Assembly: GCF_932526225.1 (NCBI RefSeq)
Contig: NC_064034.1
Coordinates: 9,611,387 to 9,675,386, forward strand
DNA: 64,000 bases
From: Nematostella vectensis
Lineage: Eukaryota; Cnidaria; Anthozoa; Actiniaria; Edwardsiidae
Reading direction: 5' to 3'
Program-made: the position numbers and the translations under genes
In this document: in pieces, positions 10,101 through 24,200 of the stretch
How the letters are laid out: each line of letters starts with the position of its first letter
Position numbering within the stretch: the stretch's first letter is position 1
The notes under the pieces: generated by a model
Databases searched by the model: none
What the model was told of the DNA's origin: nothing
What the model saw: only the letters and a program-made list of their open reading frames with translations

Positions 10101-13100
10101 CGTATTCTGCGGTTGAGACTTCAGCCGAAACCACAGTTACGAAAACTCAGACAACCTCTCAACAAATTAGCCTCCATCACTTGCGTTTCTTAACGTTAGT
10201 AAATGAGTAGCGGGCTCCTGTGGTTAACAAATTCCTATGTTAGAGGTGCAGGGGACAGTGCTAAATGCGGAAAAAGATAAAAGGAAATACTTCGCCATCA
10301 CTCGTTTTCAGCTGCTTTGGGCTGCGCGCTCAGCATCGCCACAGTACCCCCGAGCCACCCTGTGTTTTTTTAGGCTTTCTGGGCAAAATCAATGCCTGCG
10401 AAAAAGCCTATTAACAACGTTTAAATAGAAGTTTAAAGCAAAGGCATCACTTACCTAAATTCTGGTGTCATTTCCTCGAGTCTAACTTTGATGAATCCGT
10501 CTTTTAGCTCGATACCCTCACTTGAGGTAATATTAGTCACGTGATACTTGGCGTACGACGGTAACTCGCTCAATGACTTGTTCCTGACAATGATCGCTTT
10601 TTCTACGGGACCAGGCCGTACAGTGATAAACCTAAGTGACAAGTGCGTCTTGTAAATAAAATAAAAAATGCCCGTAAAAAGCCCTGGCCGAGAGTGGCCA
10701 GGCCTGGGTGAGGTCTCGTCTCCCAAGCACGAGGACCAGGACTGGTAATGTGAACTGAACATTTGATCATGCGCATTTGTTCATGTCTCGCGATGTTAAT
10801 TTGCGCTACCTAAATGCTATCCATTCATTTCGAGTTCGAGTTCGTTACTGTTAAATATGCTAATTACATTTGATTAATTGTACTTTATTGTAGTGCTTAC
10901 TTGTATATCTGACTCACCTGTAATCCAGTCTATACTGCGAAAGGTTGAATTAAACTCATTATTATTATTTTTATGAATGTTGCAAATGAAACGACTCAAA
11001 ATAAAAACAATAAAAACACATTCTTTTTATTGATTGAATAACTGAGATTTGGGCCTTTATGAACGGAGCTCGAAAAGCGGATACCCTTCCGACATTCTGC
11101 GATTCCTGATTTAAAACGTTTGAGCCAAACAGTACATCTGAATCTTCATGATCATATTTTTTAGCACCTCCATTAATAAACACATCTCGAGTCTCTATAA
11201 ATAGAACCGCCATTAACTGAAAATTTATCCGGTCACACCTCGATTGATTGAACACCTTTTTCGGTCACGAAGTCAACAGAGATTCCATTGTATAGCATAT
11301 AGCATATATCATATATCATATATCATAGTATAAATTATGTAATAGCATATATCTACCTCGGCTCACTAGAGTCTTTTGCCTTAACCCTGATCAGCAGCTG
11401 AACTCTCCCATCATTCGCCCGATCGACAAACATGTTGGAGTCAGTCCTAGTAAGTGTGTGATTGTCAGTGTCCTCGGGTTCGCTTTCCTGTCCATCTTCC
11501 TTGCCGATCCATATGTACTTCTGCGGTTTTGTACCCGTGTCGTATGTAGCCAGCATCACCCCTGTGTGCTTTTCCGAAGGATGTATTCCTAGAAGTGTGC
11601 CATCACCCTCGACCGTGTTTGCCTTCCACCATCCCCAGTTGCCTAAAGTGACAAGACTTTTGATTATTTGAAAAAAAAAAGAAAAGATAATCGCAAGAGT
11701 TTTCATATAAAGAGATGCACGATGTTAAATACACTATTAAGGAACGAAAACACTTGCCGATTCATCAGACTCCGTATACGCTCATTTTGTTGTTTGACAA
11801 GAAGTAAAACTGCGCATTTCGGTTGAGTTTGGCGGGACCTCAATTTTCACGTTGAATCTTTGTGCCTATAAAGGCGAAATAGAATGCTGCCTCCATTGAT
11901 CAAGCGGAAAGTTATTTCTATGTCGCGACGGTTTTGACAAATTGCCTCGTTCTTGGCCAAGATGAAGTTTGGCTTGACATTCTTCCATTTGACAACACCG
12001 TACTGAAAAATTAGTCCCACCTCGACCGAAAAGGGCAGTACAGAGCATGCCTAAAAGTCTCCGCAACTAGCTCACCTACCAAGATTAGGAAACTAGAGGA
12101 AACAATTCCTTTAATGGTTATAGTTCGCCGCCACTACTAAGAAATCTTACAAGGGTTATGTCGCTTTATTCGGCCATTGAGCTTGAGTATGTTTTCTTAC
12201 ACAGATTAGTGATTTCATCACACTCTCCCTTCTAAAGCTCAGACATTTTCTACTCAGATATATATGTGTTTGTTGTACCACCTTGTCCCAGGCGTTCTAT
12301 GCAGGTTTCCTCTCATTGGAGATGAACCGTGAGACAGCCTGAGGTCTGGGGCAAGCTGCACCTGTGACGTCACACCTCTTGCCGCCCACAAAAAGCGCGA
12401 TAAGGAACCCGGATAAGAACGCCTGGGACTATTTTGCCACTCTCGCATACATACCAATCTTCTGTAACCTGTCCACGTCTTCAGCTGTCAGAGCATCCAC
12501 CCAATAACTTCTATTCTTGTCCAGTGTTACCTGTTCCGGTATATAAATACCAAGGTCCGCAGCCCTCTGATACTCGGTCACACTCAGACTGCCCAATTTC
12601 ACAGGCTCATCCCCAACTGTCTTCTCCATCGTCACGTGATATGACGTCTTTGTTGGTGAAGTCACGTGAATGTCTGACGTCACGCGTTCAGGCGGTGCGG
12701 AAGCGACAGGATCAATGGATACTGGTGATGAGATGGGTTCGGATGAGCGTATCCGGGTAGGGATCGTGGGGTCAGGCTGTGGAAGAATGAATGGGTGAAT
12801 AAGTCAGTATTTATTTTGTTGTTGTTTACATTATCATAAATTGTTTACTGTGTTTTATATCTCTACAACGCTAAGAGTAACACTAGAGTTGTGCAAACAA
12901 TCATTTTACATCATTGGAATTTGGATAGGGTTAACAAGATTTTTTAGACGACATAAATCCCATTTGTTGTGACTAACAAAAAAGTCATGGACTGACACGA
13001 ACTTCATCACTAGAAGAATTCCATCGTACTCTGTTGTGCACTAAAGCACTGCATTAGGCGCTTTGAAGCCTCATAAGGCAGAGCTGTGGCAGGCCTCGAA

Positions 13101-15025
13101 GTGTTGGGGGGGGGGGGGCAATACAGAGACATTAAGAATATATTGGGGGCACAGCCACGCCCCTACTCGTAATTTCCTAATTAGTTTGGTAAATGTTGGA
13201 TAAGCTGTGGCACGTGCTCCAGTCTGTTCTTCCGCGTGCTTGTGTCGCGTCACGTATAAGTGAACTGATAGAAAGAAACTGGAGGAAAGCTCTGCTAGCG
13301 GGGTAGGCTGGAGGTGCTTTCACATAAGAACATGGAAACCAACTATACTCCAATAACTTCCCACAAAAGTCTTTGATCCCAAGAATGTGTTATGTTTTAC
13401 CTTGTCATAGACTTCTCCTTCCAGTTCAAATTGCCTTGGTTCTAATCTCTTGCTCCTGATCTCGTATCTGTCCACCTTGGGCAAGTCTTTCTTGACCTCC
13501 ACAGAAGGTCGTCCTTCATGCTCTGACACATAACTTCGCAGATGGGAGCTCCGGTCCCTAAAAGTGACAAATGCATCACGGAAATTGCTACGGCGACATT
13601 TGGTATGGATTGCCATTTCTAGAGCCTTTGGGATAGTGGGTTAGGAATATGACGGCATACTTTGAGCGACAGAAAGACGACGACTGGACGGACGGGGGGA
13701 CGGACAAATGGACGGACGGATAAAAAAGGTAACTTAATGGGCTTAAAAACAAGCAAAATAAAATGGTTAAGATAACGTGTCGAGTAAGCTACTCAGACCT
13801 TCTGTCAAGTATTTACGTTTTTTACACGACATCCATACCTGTATTTGCTCAACTCTTCGACACTCTTACTCAACGCAGCAATCTTGCTCCTTAAAGCGCT
13901 CATCCCAGACGCCTTGCGCTCAATCCGCGCCCTCTCGGCCTCCAACAAGCTGCTACTAGTTGAAATCTCCCTGATGTAGTCCGATCTTCCATTCGGCCCA
14001 TACATCCTTCCATACGTCGATGAATACTTGCTGAGCCTGTCAATCTCAGGTGTAGGGCCTAGCGGACTTCTAGGCCTGTCGAAGAACTCCTCGTGGCTGT
14101 TTTCCTCATCCTTTAGGACCTCCCCATTGTGGGAGAGGTAATTGCGAGTGTAGATTGAGTGGCGGGCAAGGCTATCCACATCGTTGACATCACTATCAAC
14201 AGGGGGGCGGTAACTGCTCATATAGGAATCTCCCAAAGTCGGGGAGATGGGTGAGGCTCGCGGCTCGGAAATGGTTCGAGGAGATAGCGGCCGCTCGTAA
14301 GAGCCGACAGAGTATCGACTAGAGTATCTGGGAGTGCTGTATCCTCGGTCGGATATCGGCGATGTGGCACGCTCGGAGTAAGGCCTATGCAGGTCTCTAT
14401 ACATGACGTCACTCACAAGGCTGTCGAGATGGTACTTGCTGGAAAATGAAGTCGTACTCCTGGACGCTTTGCTTGAAAACTTCTTGGTGCTGTCCAGTAA
14501 CTGCTGTATGGCTCTTTTCCTAGCCTCATCGTCATGCAGGTAGCTGCTTCTCTCCGACAGCTGGCTGCGGTAAGGGCTACTGTACGTGCTGCTACTAATG
14601 CTGCTACTACTGCAGTATTTTCTGCTGTCCGACAGAAGGTCTTCCGTGGATCTACTCCTCTGCCTTGTGTCGTCTAGTTCTTCAGCTAAGTTGCTTTGGG
14701 TTTCCTTGTACCAATCTTCTTTAGGTCTAGGCGTGTCTTTGTGTTTTGCATTGCTCTCCGTGGGCGTACCATCTGATACTAAACTGCTTGTACTAAGCCT
14801 TCTGACTCCTGTATCCTCATCAACCCCATTCAGATCAATAGATATCCCTTCCTTGCCGCCGTCAGAAGAGATGAACTCTTGTACCTCACGCGTTTCGTTG
14901 CCATCCGAGTCAATACTTGTAAAAGTTCGGGTCATTTTGGATTCCTTTAACAGTTGTTTGCTTACGTTTTGTGGAACGTTGCTATTCTCATCGATACTGT
15001 TAAATGTTATTATTTCTGTCGCCAT
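7122..15025 (-). CDS. Large Ser/Lys-rich protein of unknown family, complete 13-exon gene
   Basis: Exons in transcript order: 13839-15025, 13401-13557, 12455-12776, 11357-11642, 10455-10631, 9981-10026, 9793-9909, 9160-9621, 9007-9036, 8562-8747, 8211-8342, 7471-7736, 7122-7242. All have GT-AG borders, phases agree at every junction, and the total is 3489 nt, giving 1162 aa. Residues 1-396 are a Ser-rich disordered region with many SP/RS sites. Residues 400-725 (exons 2-6) look globular, with WGWWKA and a strand-like region rich in charged and aromatic residues. Residues 760-920 are Ser/Pro-rich. Residues 920-1110 are Lys/Ser-rich and very basic (runs such as SKKESKKESK), suggesting nucleic-acid, filament or membrane binding. 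I do not recognise the family; a cytoskeletal or nuclear scaffold is a guess. Copy 1 of exon 1 is at 313-1496. Confidence 0.8.
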
Positions 15026-16479
15026 TTTTGTAAGCTTGAGCTCGATAACAATGTTCTCGTGATGTTGTCGTCAATGGGACCCTTCGTCCTATTGAATTCT
15101 TGATTTTCGACAAAAATACATAACCTGAAATTGCAAGACTTTTTTTAATTGGCCTTTTGGTCGTATCGATATTTGGGAGTTTGTATTACAGAAAATCATT
15201 AAGAGTAACAACCAAACAAATTCACAGACTTGTGTAAAAAGCAAAAACGCAGTGCTCTGAGTGCTTTGGTCGATTTAAATAAGATCAGGACTATTATTAT
15301 TTTGTTAAAAGGGATTAAAAGGATTCTCCAAATATTTTGTACGAGCGAATAATCGTAAATTATTCAAAGTGGACTATTGTTTTTATGTCTACTAGTATGT
15401 AATATTGCAATGAGTGGGATTGAGTGGATAATGATGCCTGGCCAACGATGCATAAAAGAATTTGTCTAGAGAGCGTTTGTACCAGCGCCTAGAAAAGTCA
15501 CGAAACTTTACCATCATCCTGTGTTGACACAAGCATTCCAATTCCATTTAAAATCCCAAAATAAGTAGAAAGGAAGAAGATAATTTTTAGCGACGAATCG
15601 TCATAATTGTACAATTTTCATATCGGCGCTCCATCGTGTCTGAAATTGTAATTTCTCATTTAGACAGATTATACTCAAAAACCACTTATAATAGGAGCAA
15701 TAAGGTATACAGATCACGGATAAGATATACAGTTCACGCTAAGCAAACAGTGCCCTTTGCTAAACGATACTGCTGGGAAAATAATACTAAAATTAAAAGA
15801 CGTAAATACGAGCTGTTCGTTTTATTGTAGCGAGTCATAGTTGGCGCTAAAACTTTGACCTTAGGACCTTGCAAAAGTGATACAAATATTCGCCAAAAAC
15901 TCTTATTTAGATAAAAAAATAGTGTACTTGGAAACTAGGGTGATCATGATTTAGAGTAGTTTATCTTCTTTATTGTAATGGTACACATAAAATCCAGTGA
16001 ATGGTACACATGGGTGTAACATTACAGAATGGTCCACATAACAGTATTAGCGTCGATAACGAGCCCGAAATCATCCCTTGAAAAATATGTTTTGGAGGAT
16101 TTTTTAGCAAGACTTTGACTAACGAACACATAACATTTACTGTTCGGACATATGGCATATCGAGGTACTTCTTGAGTCAGGGACTGCGTTACAGGCGCTA
16201 TAGGTACTCTGCTAAACAGTAGGCACTCCCAGTTAAATAAATGATGGTACTAACCTTACATCTGAGGTGTCCTGAAGCTCTTATGAGGGCGTACCTTTGA
16301 CATTTACCATGGAAATCGATCCATTAGTTCGTTGTAGGTTTCTAGACCTCGATTGGAAGGCCGGTCACTATAACAAATAGTTATAGTTGAAGAAGTACTT
16401 CAGGAATTAATAAGAATCGTATTGGATCCTTCCTAATACTTGAACAAGAATAGTAGGATTTTCAAGAAACCTGGTGTTT
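13527..16479. repeat. Right end of copy 2 of the duplication
   Basis: Counterpart of 1-2941. It holds the start of exon 2, exon 1 and the 5' flank of the Ser/Lys-rich gene. Differences are scattered single bases and small indels. In the tandem model the whole of copy 2 is 2942-16479. Confidence 0.9.
15026..16479. promoter_or_regulatory. 5' flank of the Ser/Lys-rich gene (presumed promoter region)
   Basis: No gene is seen. The interval is conserved between the two copies and lies directly upstream of the minus-strand start codon. I could not pick out a convincing TATA box or initiator, so the promoter assignment is by position only. Confidence 0.3.
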
Positions 16480-18246
16480 TTATAATATGTAGTTTGGAAA
16501 AAACGGAGGCGTTTCTCGGTTCTTTTTCTTCTTTCGGGATGACTTCAGTGCGTCTAACGCTCGTGTTTTTATTGAATGGTTGACTGGTTTAAAAAAGCGT
16601 GATATCGTGAGCATATTTGAGTTGTAGCAAATACCACTTAAACAGGCCGAGACCAACTATGGAAAGCATACTGGTTAGGCTAAAAAAGGTTGACGCCTAT
16701 CGGAATATCAGTCAATAATTTATTTCTTTATTTTCAAATTCGTCCAAATATGTAAGATTCACCACTATGCAGGGCAGTGCCACTGCGTTTTGTCATGGGA
16801 AACAATTAACTAGGGGAGGGGTGTGTCCGTTATTACCTTAGCGGGTACACCAGGAAATTCCAAAAGTTATACCGAAACAAATAGAGAAAATTGTTTTTAG
16901 ATACGTTGAAACCAATACTGTGAATAAGACATAAAGAGGGCAAGTGAAAAAACGAGTTGAATGATACCTTAGTGAATTATTCCGAAAATAACGCGTATGA
17001 TGGATTAATTCATTTAAATGATAGTTGTGGGAAAATTCTGAATTGGCTGATCTTTGAAGAGCTTCTTTTCAAATGTGGAAATAAGCGAGAGACCGTTGCA
17101 TGGAAACAGCCAATCAATGTGAGTCTAAACCAGTCACGTGTAACGCTACGTGACAGAAGAGTGACAGAGAGTGACCGGTGAATGGGTTTCGTGTCTGTCT
17201 AGTGATTAATGATAGTGGTAAGTATGAGGTGACAATTATATTTTCATAAACAATCATGGGAATCTAGAATATTGGACAGTTCTAGAAAATACCATTTGTT
17301 AAAATTCAAAGTATGTCAAAGTATTTATTGTAGGTGACTCATTACAACTTTGAAATACAGTAATTCATGTGATTTAACATAAAAGTGCACATATTATAGA
17401 TTAGCTTCTATACTACCCAGTTCATAATCTAATTATGTATGTAATCAAATACTATACTGCTACTAATATAATGTATTTATCAATCAAATTTATAAAATAG
17501 AAAATAATTTTGAGCTACCTTTCTTAACCCTTTCAATAAAAGCTACACCGTAAACTGAAAAACTAACTCAGGTTTTTTTGTCTGGAATCAGCCAAGTCCC
17601 AGGCATTCTTACTGGCTTTCCTGTCCTAGAAGATGGACCATGAAGCAGCACGGGGTCTAATAGGAGCTCGCGTTTCCTTGAAAATAATGTTTACTATGCC
17701 TTTTTGTTTGAATCCTTGGAATCCATGGGGAGCAGCCGTTCTTTGTTTCGGTCACGCAATGCTCCCATCCCCACTAATGCCACTTAGTGGGGGTGAGAGC
17801 GTTGTGTGACCAACACAAAGAACGGCTGCGTGGGAGAGTAAGGAATGATACAATACTAAGTAACTTCTCTTCTCCCAAATTTTACAATTACAGCAAAATT
17901 TGAGTTTTGCATGTATTGAGAATACAACTCTGATCTTTGGGGATTTCTCCCTTGAGGTTGCCCAGGCTGAACAATACCACAGGTTGGCGCATATAGAGTG
18001 ACACAACCACTTGAAACGAGATATAGAAAGATAATATTTATACCGTCCCAGGATGAAATTAAGTAAATGGTATTATATGCACACATGCATGGATATAAAA
18101 CTGTACAAGGAAAAAATGAATAATTAGAAAGCAGTCTGGATATCATAGATATCACATGCAATTTTACATGGACGTGACAGTAATTTCTTTAGAGAACTGT
18201 TGCATATCTGTGCATATTATAAGTAGTATTTTTCCCACGAGCTAAC
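16480..18246. other. Spacer between divergent duplication and GST 3' end
   Basis: Unique AT-rich sequence with one foldback element (17732-17829, listed separately) and no convincing exon. A 74-codon open frame at 16957-17181 has no recognisable feature. Confidence 0.4.
17732..17829. mobile_element. Small foldback (MITE-like) element
   Basis: GCAGCCGTTCTTTGT at 17732-17746 is the exact inverse of ACAAAGAACGGCTGC at 17815-17829. The arms continue imperfectly inward (GGTCACGCAATGCTC against GAGCGTTGTGTGACC; CCCCACTAA against TTAGTGGGG). The whole 98 bp folds into a hairpin. There is no coding capacity and no clear target-site duplication. Confidence 0.75.
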
Positions 18247-21200
18247 CTATTTCTTGTATTTCCAAAATGGTACCCTGTGCTGTGCCTTGAGGTAAGCAGC
18301 CAGTTTGGGTCGACTGGCAAAACCCTTATAGAATGCTTCTAGATTAGGGTACTTGTGAAGAATGTCCACTTTTGTGCCTTCTCCTTGGAAATCCAGTCTT
18401 CCAAACTCTACATGTGCATCCAAAAGCTCAAAGATAACATAGTCAACCCAAGTGATCCTATCCCCAACCCAGTACAAAGGCTTGGTCTCTTTTGACTTGT
18501 CAGACTTATCTGTGTCTCCTGACTTTTCTCGTGTGTCTTCTTCGGGTTCTTCTTTATCAGGAGTAGGTGCCAAGCGCTCAAAGAATGGCAGCCATACATG
18601 CACGGTATTCTTTGTGTGGGCATCCCGGGTGGCAGAAGAGAAACTGTCACTATACATCACTGACCCCATCTTGCTTTTGAGATCATCTGAAAGGGATGCA
18701 AAGCTTAATATGTGCAATTTGCTTGAAAATACTCTTAGCTATAACCCCTGAATAAAAATACTTTACGCACACTTTCCATGGAATTTGGGTTTAAAAAATT
18801 GCATAAAATAAAATTCTATTTTGGGTAATAAAATTCAAACATACTACAACCTGTGATTAAAATAAAAAATGAAATTGTTTAATAAAAAAATCTGAAATTG
18901 GCTAAAAAAGTGCTTATGTTTGTCTCATTTCCCTGCTGGGCTGATTTCTCCTGCTGTTCATCTCATTTCCCCTCCACTAGACATCACTCTTACCTGCACC
19001 CTGGACAAGCATCTCGCATGTGTGCAGGTCTTGACAGTCACAGTCCAGTCCAAGAGAGCGGCCCAAGTGGTGCATTATGGCTGGTGATGATGACCACAAA
19101 GAACATAAGCCATTTAATATGATGCTCCACATCAACTCTCATTGGTTAATTAACAGGCTGTACACCTGTATGGTCCACTCAGAAACACATTGCAATAAAA
19201 AGCGTTCTCAAAATGTGTATAATAGATATCTTATTGACCTTGTTTGCTTTGTCCATACAATGGAGCCTCGCATTTTTCCATCTTTTTGTGTCCTGCGAGC
19301 TTCACTCTTGGGCTATAAGCCAATGGAAACACTATTGGGTCCATAAGTTCCTGTACTCGCACCGCATCAATAAGCCAAGGATTCAAGGAAAGGCTCTCTT
19401 ATTTGTTTTTGGATTATTCTTTTCTACATATGTCTAATATAAATGCACAGAATAGGGGTTCTGAGGGTTTTTAAATGATATTCTTTAATCTTACCTCTAC
19501 TCTGAACAAGCTGTAGGCCAGTAGTAGTGGTAATAGCAGGTACTATATGCACAGGAAAACACAAATACAATAAATTATATTAAATGCAAAATGATGCATG
19601 TCCTAATGTCCTGCATGTCCTAATGCAATTATAACAATTAAATTATTCATCGCCATATTAATGGTAAGTGCTATACTATAATAAATGCTTAAAGGTAAAT
19701 GCCTGTATCAGCGGCTATCCCCATGGGTCGACCCCTGGGCAAACCACAGGTAATTTAATGTTGGGCATTATTTGAGATTGTAAGACAATCTTTGCCCTTG
19801 GGGGACAGGACTTATATTGCATTTGAAAATATGGTACTGTGAACGATGTCTTTTACCCAAAGGATTACCCTGGGGATTTGTATGGTCAGATCAAAAACGT
19901 TTCACATGTATTTCTTGCAAAGCAATGGAAAACATCTATTTCCTTGTTAACAGCTTATTTGGAACTAATATATAGATTTAACCACTGCCTAAAAGCGGAG
20001 CCAGCTTTATTACCCTATTTTCATATTGGAAATCTTTGGGCAGTTTAGGGGTATGACCCCCTGTAGAATAGAGCTTCTAGACTAGAATTTCTTTTGATAA
20101 TAAAAAAGAGATCCATTATAATAACATTCACCTCAGTCTATATGCTTTAAAAAGACTAAAGTGCTGTATGCTTAATCCCCCCCACACTTTTTCAAACATG
20201 TAACTTGTTTGAAATACACAGTCCAAGCTGGATTTTATTTTATCTCAGCTATTTCTCCCACCGTAATGAAATGCTGGACTTCCTCCCAATCACCACTTCT
20301 TTTGCAGCTTAACAAAAAAAAAATATTGCTGATATTTTAGTTTTATTTATTAACAGTGCTCTGTGTAGCTTCATTTGATAGACAACTGATACTGAACATA
20401 TATTTCCTATTTTACATTTCTATAATCAAATAATCTAACATATATGTGCCTTGCCATGTACAGCATTACTCGTTTTTTTTGTTGAGTACAGCTTAGAAGA
20501 TCAAGAAACTTCAGCAGATGTTTGCGGTAAGAGAGCCCAACATTTTGCACCCAAAAAATACCTTTGTATAATTTTCAGCCATTTTTTAAACACAGTACGG
20601 GTACAGGTACCAAATTGCTGGAAGATGCAACTACAAATCTTTGTGAATACAAATAATATTTCAATTCACTATCCCTTTCCTACTTCAGTCTAACAGCACA
20701 GTTAATATCATTCTTAAAAATGTTAACCTCCCAGTTAAAACCCCAGACAAAGTTAGCATAGATAAGAAAAGAGAAATCACATTTGACAGCGGGGAGGGCT
20801 GCTCCTAAAATAGTCAGATGGGGTTGTTTGTCCTATATTAAGGGTAAGAAATTGTGCTAACTGCTTTTCCTTAGGGAGTGTTCAAAATGCTTAGAGAAAG
20901 AAATTGCTTGACCGCACCTAATGTGTACCTTAAGGGGGTAGGAATTACTGACCACACCCAAAGTGTTATCTCTTAGGGTTAAGATCGATCATCCCCTTCT
21001 GTTTTTATGGAAGTCTCTTTGGGTAAATAAGAATGGTAAACAGCAATTTTACCCAATAACAGATGTGGCGAAGACGCAGAAATGTAGGTTCAGAAATGTA
21101 GGTTCAGAAATGTAGGGCAATATCAACCAAACATCAAAAATATTTTTCCCAGGGGAAGAATGCAGATTGATTGAAAAGGAAAAACATATTTTAAAGGGAA

Positions 21201-24200
21201 GAAAGGAAAGCTAAATATTTTGCTAAATATTCTGCTCATCATCCATGTCATATATGTTGTGTACCACACGTTGGGTACCCTGTGCGGGAACGCGGTTACT
21301 CAGCCGGCCAGAGTGTTCTCAGGTTGTATGAACAGGATCGTTGATTATATGCTAAATAAAGGTTCATTCACACCTTTCTACATACTCAACAACTGGCGAC
21401 GAGCTGGTGAAGGACTCAACGACCAAAGGATCGTAAGTAAACACTGCAATTCCTGCATTTACTCCTCGATTAAATCTTACGGATCATACGATAGGCATCA
21501 TGCAGCCGTTTGACCAAGCCACAGAAACATTCACTTGTTACGTTGAACGGTTAGAGCTATTCTTTGATGCTAACAACATAAATGAAGACAAAAAGGCAGC
21601 CTCGCTACTTAGTTTAATCGGTCCCAAAACCTACAATCTGTAACGAGGTCTGACCTCACCCAGAAAACCCAAGGACAAAACATACCAAGAGATCATAGAA
21701 ATACTTGAGGGTCATTTATCACCACCCCCGCTCAAAATTGCAGAGCGTTACAAATTTCACCAAAGAAATCAAGCGCTTGGCGAATATATCAACGCATTTG
21801 TGGCCTCATTGAAACATGACTGAACATTGTAATTTTGGGGAATTTCTTCCGCGATCGATTTGTTTGTGGTTTAGCAAATGAATCTATTTCTAAGAAATTG
21901 CTGTGCGAGCGCGATTTAACCCTAGAAAAAGCAGTCACCATCGCCAAAGCAATGGAACAGGCAGGGAAAGGTGCAAATGCATTCCACCAAGCACACACAA
22001 TCCCTGAGACTGGAGCCCAGGCCCCCGAATCTGCTTGGCCACATCAGTCCCGCGTTTTCAAAATGGAGCAAACCCCACAGAAATGTATGAGCTGTGGCAA
22101 AAACACACATGCGCGCAGGGACTGTAAGTTCTACAATGCCATTTGCCGCATATGCAACAAGCGCGGACATATTTCTGATATCTGCATGTCCAGTATCAAT
22201 CGCAAAAAGAGCACCCCAAGCAAGACCAAAACCACCCACTGCGTAGAGCAGGAAATGGAAGATGAGATCAAGTGCTTACACATTTTCAAATGTGATACAA
22301 CCAGTCCCCCTATTCTAGTACAAGTCAACATTGAAGGGTCCCCGGTTAGCATGGAACTGGACACGGGTTCGTCAGTGTCAATCATCCCGCGCAATGTTTA
22401 CGAGAGTACATGCAAACACCTAGAGCTCAAACCCGCTAAAGTAAAGCTTCGCACGTATGGTAATGAGATAATAGTCCTTATGGGTGTGGTCAACGCGAAC
22501 ATTAGTTATAACGACCAATGCTGTGAGGCAAAGATATATGTCGTGGATGGACCTAGAGTTGCACTCTTTGGTCGCTCTTGGCTGCGCCTATTCAAACTCG
22601 ATTGGCCATCAATCAAGTTGGTTCAAGGCAAGAACACTGCACTGTCAGACCTCACAGAGAAGTATCAAGATGTTTTCAGCGACGAACTAGGCTGTCTCAA
22701 GGGATATGCTGCCAGCTACACGTCCGTGATGGGGCAACTCCAGTACACCAAAAGCACCGCACAGTTCCTTTTGCCATCCGGCACCAGGTGGAAACAGAAC
22801 TAGAGAACTTAGAAAAACAGGGGATAATCTCTCCTATCACCAATAGCGAATGGGCAACACCTGTTGTCCTGGTGGTGAAGAAATCTGGTGGTATACGCCT
22901 ATGCGGGGATTTCAAGGTTACGTTAAACCCTGAGTTAGTGGCCGATTCCTATCCCCTTCCAACCCTAGATGATCTGCAAGAAAAAATGAACGGTGGGTCT
23001 TTCTTTTCTAAGTTAGACCTTACCAAAGCATACTCCCAGATACCACTCGACGACTCTGCTAAACAGTTCACAACCCTGACCACTCACAAAGGATTGTACG
23101 CCTACAATCGACTTCCATTTGGCGTAGCGTCCTCAGCGGCAATTTTCCAGCGACAGATGGACAGAATTTTCAAGGACCTCCCACAAGTACTGTGTTACCA
23201 AGACGACATTCTGGTGACAGGAAGAGACAGCGAAGAACACCTTACAAACCTGGAAGAAGTTTTGAGACGCCTACACGCCAATGGTCTCACAGCACAACGA
23301 GAAAAGTGCGAATTCATGCAGCCATCACTGAAATACCTCGGTCACGTCATCAACAAAGACGGAATCCACCCCACGAGTGACAAGGTAGAAGCCATCAAGA
23401 CGGCACCATCACCTCAGGATGTAACCCAGCTCCGTGCGTTCTTAGGTCTTGTAAACTACTACCAGAAGTTCCTACCCAACCTATCACAGGTCTTACAACC
23501 TCTTCATCAACTGCTGAAAAAGGACACCAAGTGGTGCTGGAGTGCCAAATGCCAGAAAGCGTTCACCAATGTCAAATCAATGATCACAGTTGACAACGTG
23601 CTGGTACCCTATAACCCAGATCTCCCAATCATACTCGACTGTGATGCGTCGGCATACGGCCTGGGCGCTGTTCTATCGCACCAAATCCCCGATGGGACAG
23701 AGCGTCCCATCGCGTTTGCCTCGCGAACAATGAACAGCAGCGAGAAGAACTACGCACAGATCGACAAAGAAGCCCTCTCCATAGTCTTTGGCGTTACCAG
23801 ATTCCATATCTATCTCTACGGACGCAACTTCACCCTCAGAACGGACCACCAGCCGCTCATGGCCATACTGGGCCCCAAGAGAGGAATCCCCCCCATAGCA
23901 GCCATGCGCATGCAACGATGGGCCACCAAGTTATCGGCATACTCGTATGATATCCAATACAGGTCATCTAATGACCACTCCAACGCAGATGCTCTTTCTC
24001 GCCTCCCCCAACACAAGGCTCCCAAGGATGGGTATTTTGACCTCGCCAATTTATACCAAGTGGAACAGATGGATCGTCTTCCCGTCACAGCAGATGACAT
24101 AAGAGAGCACACAGCAGCTGACCCCTTGCTTCACGAAGTACACGATTATGTGCTGAACGGATTCCCTCGCACAACCCCGAGCGACAATATGAAGCCGTTC

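Noticed and set aside
16957-17181. 74-codon plus-strand open frame
   Set aside because: No motif, no good splice sites, AT-rich spacer.
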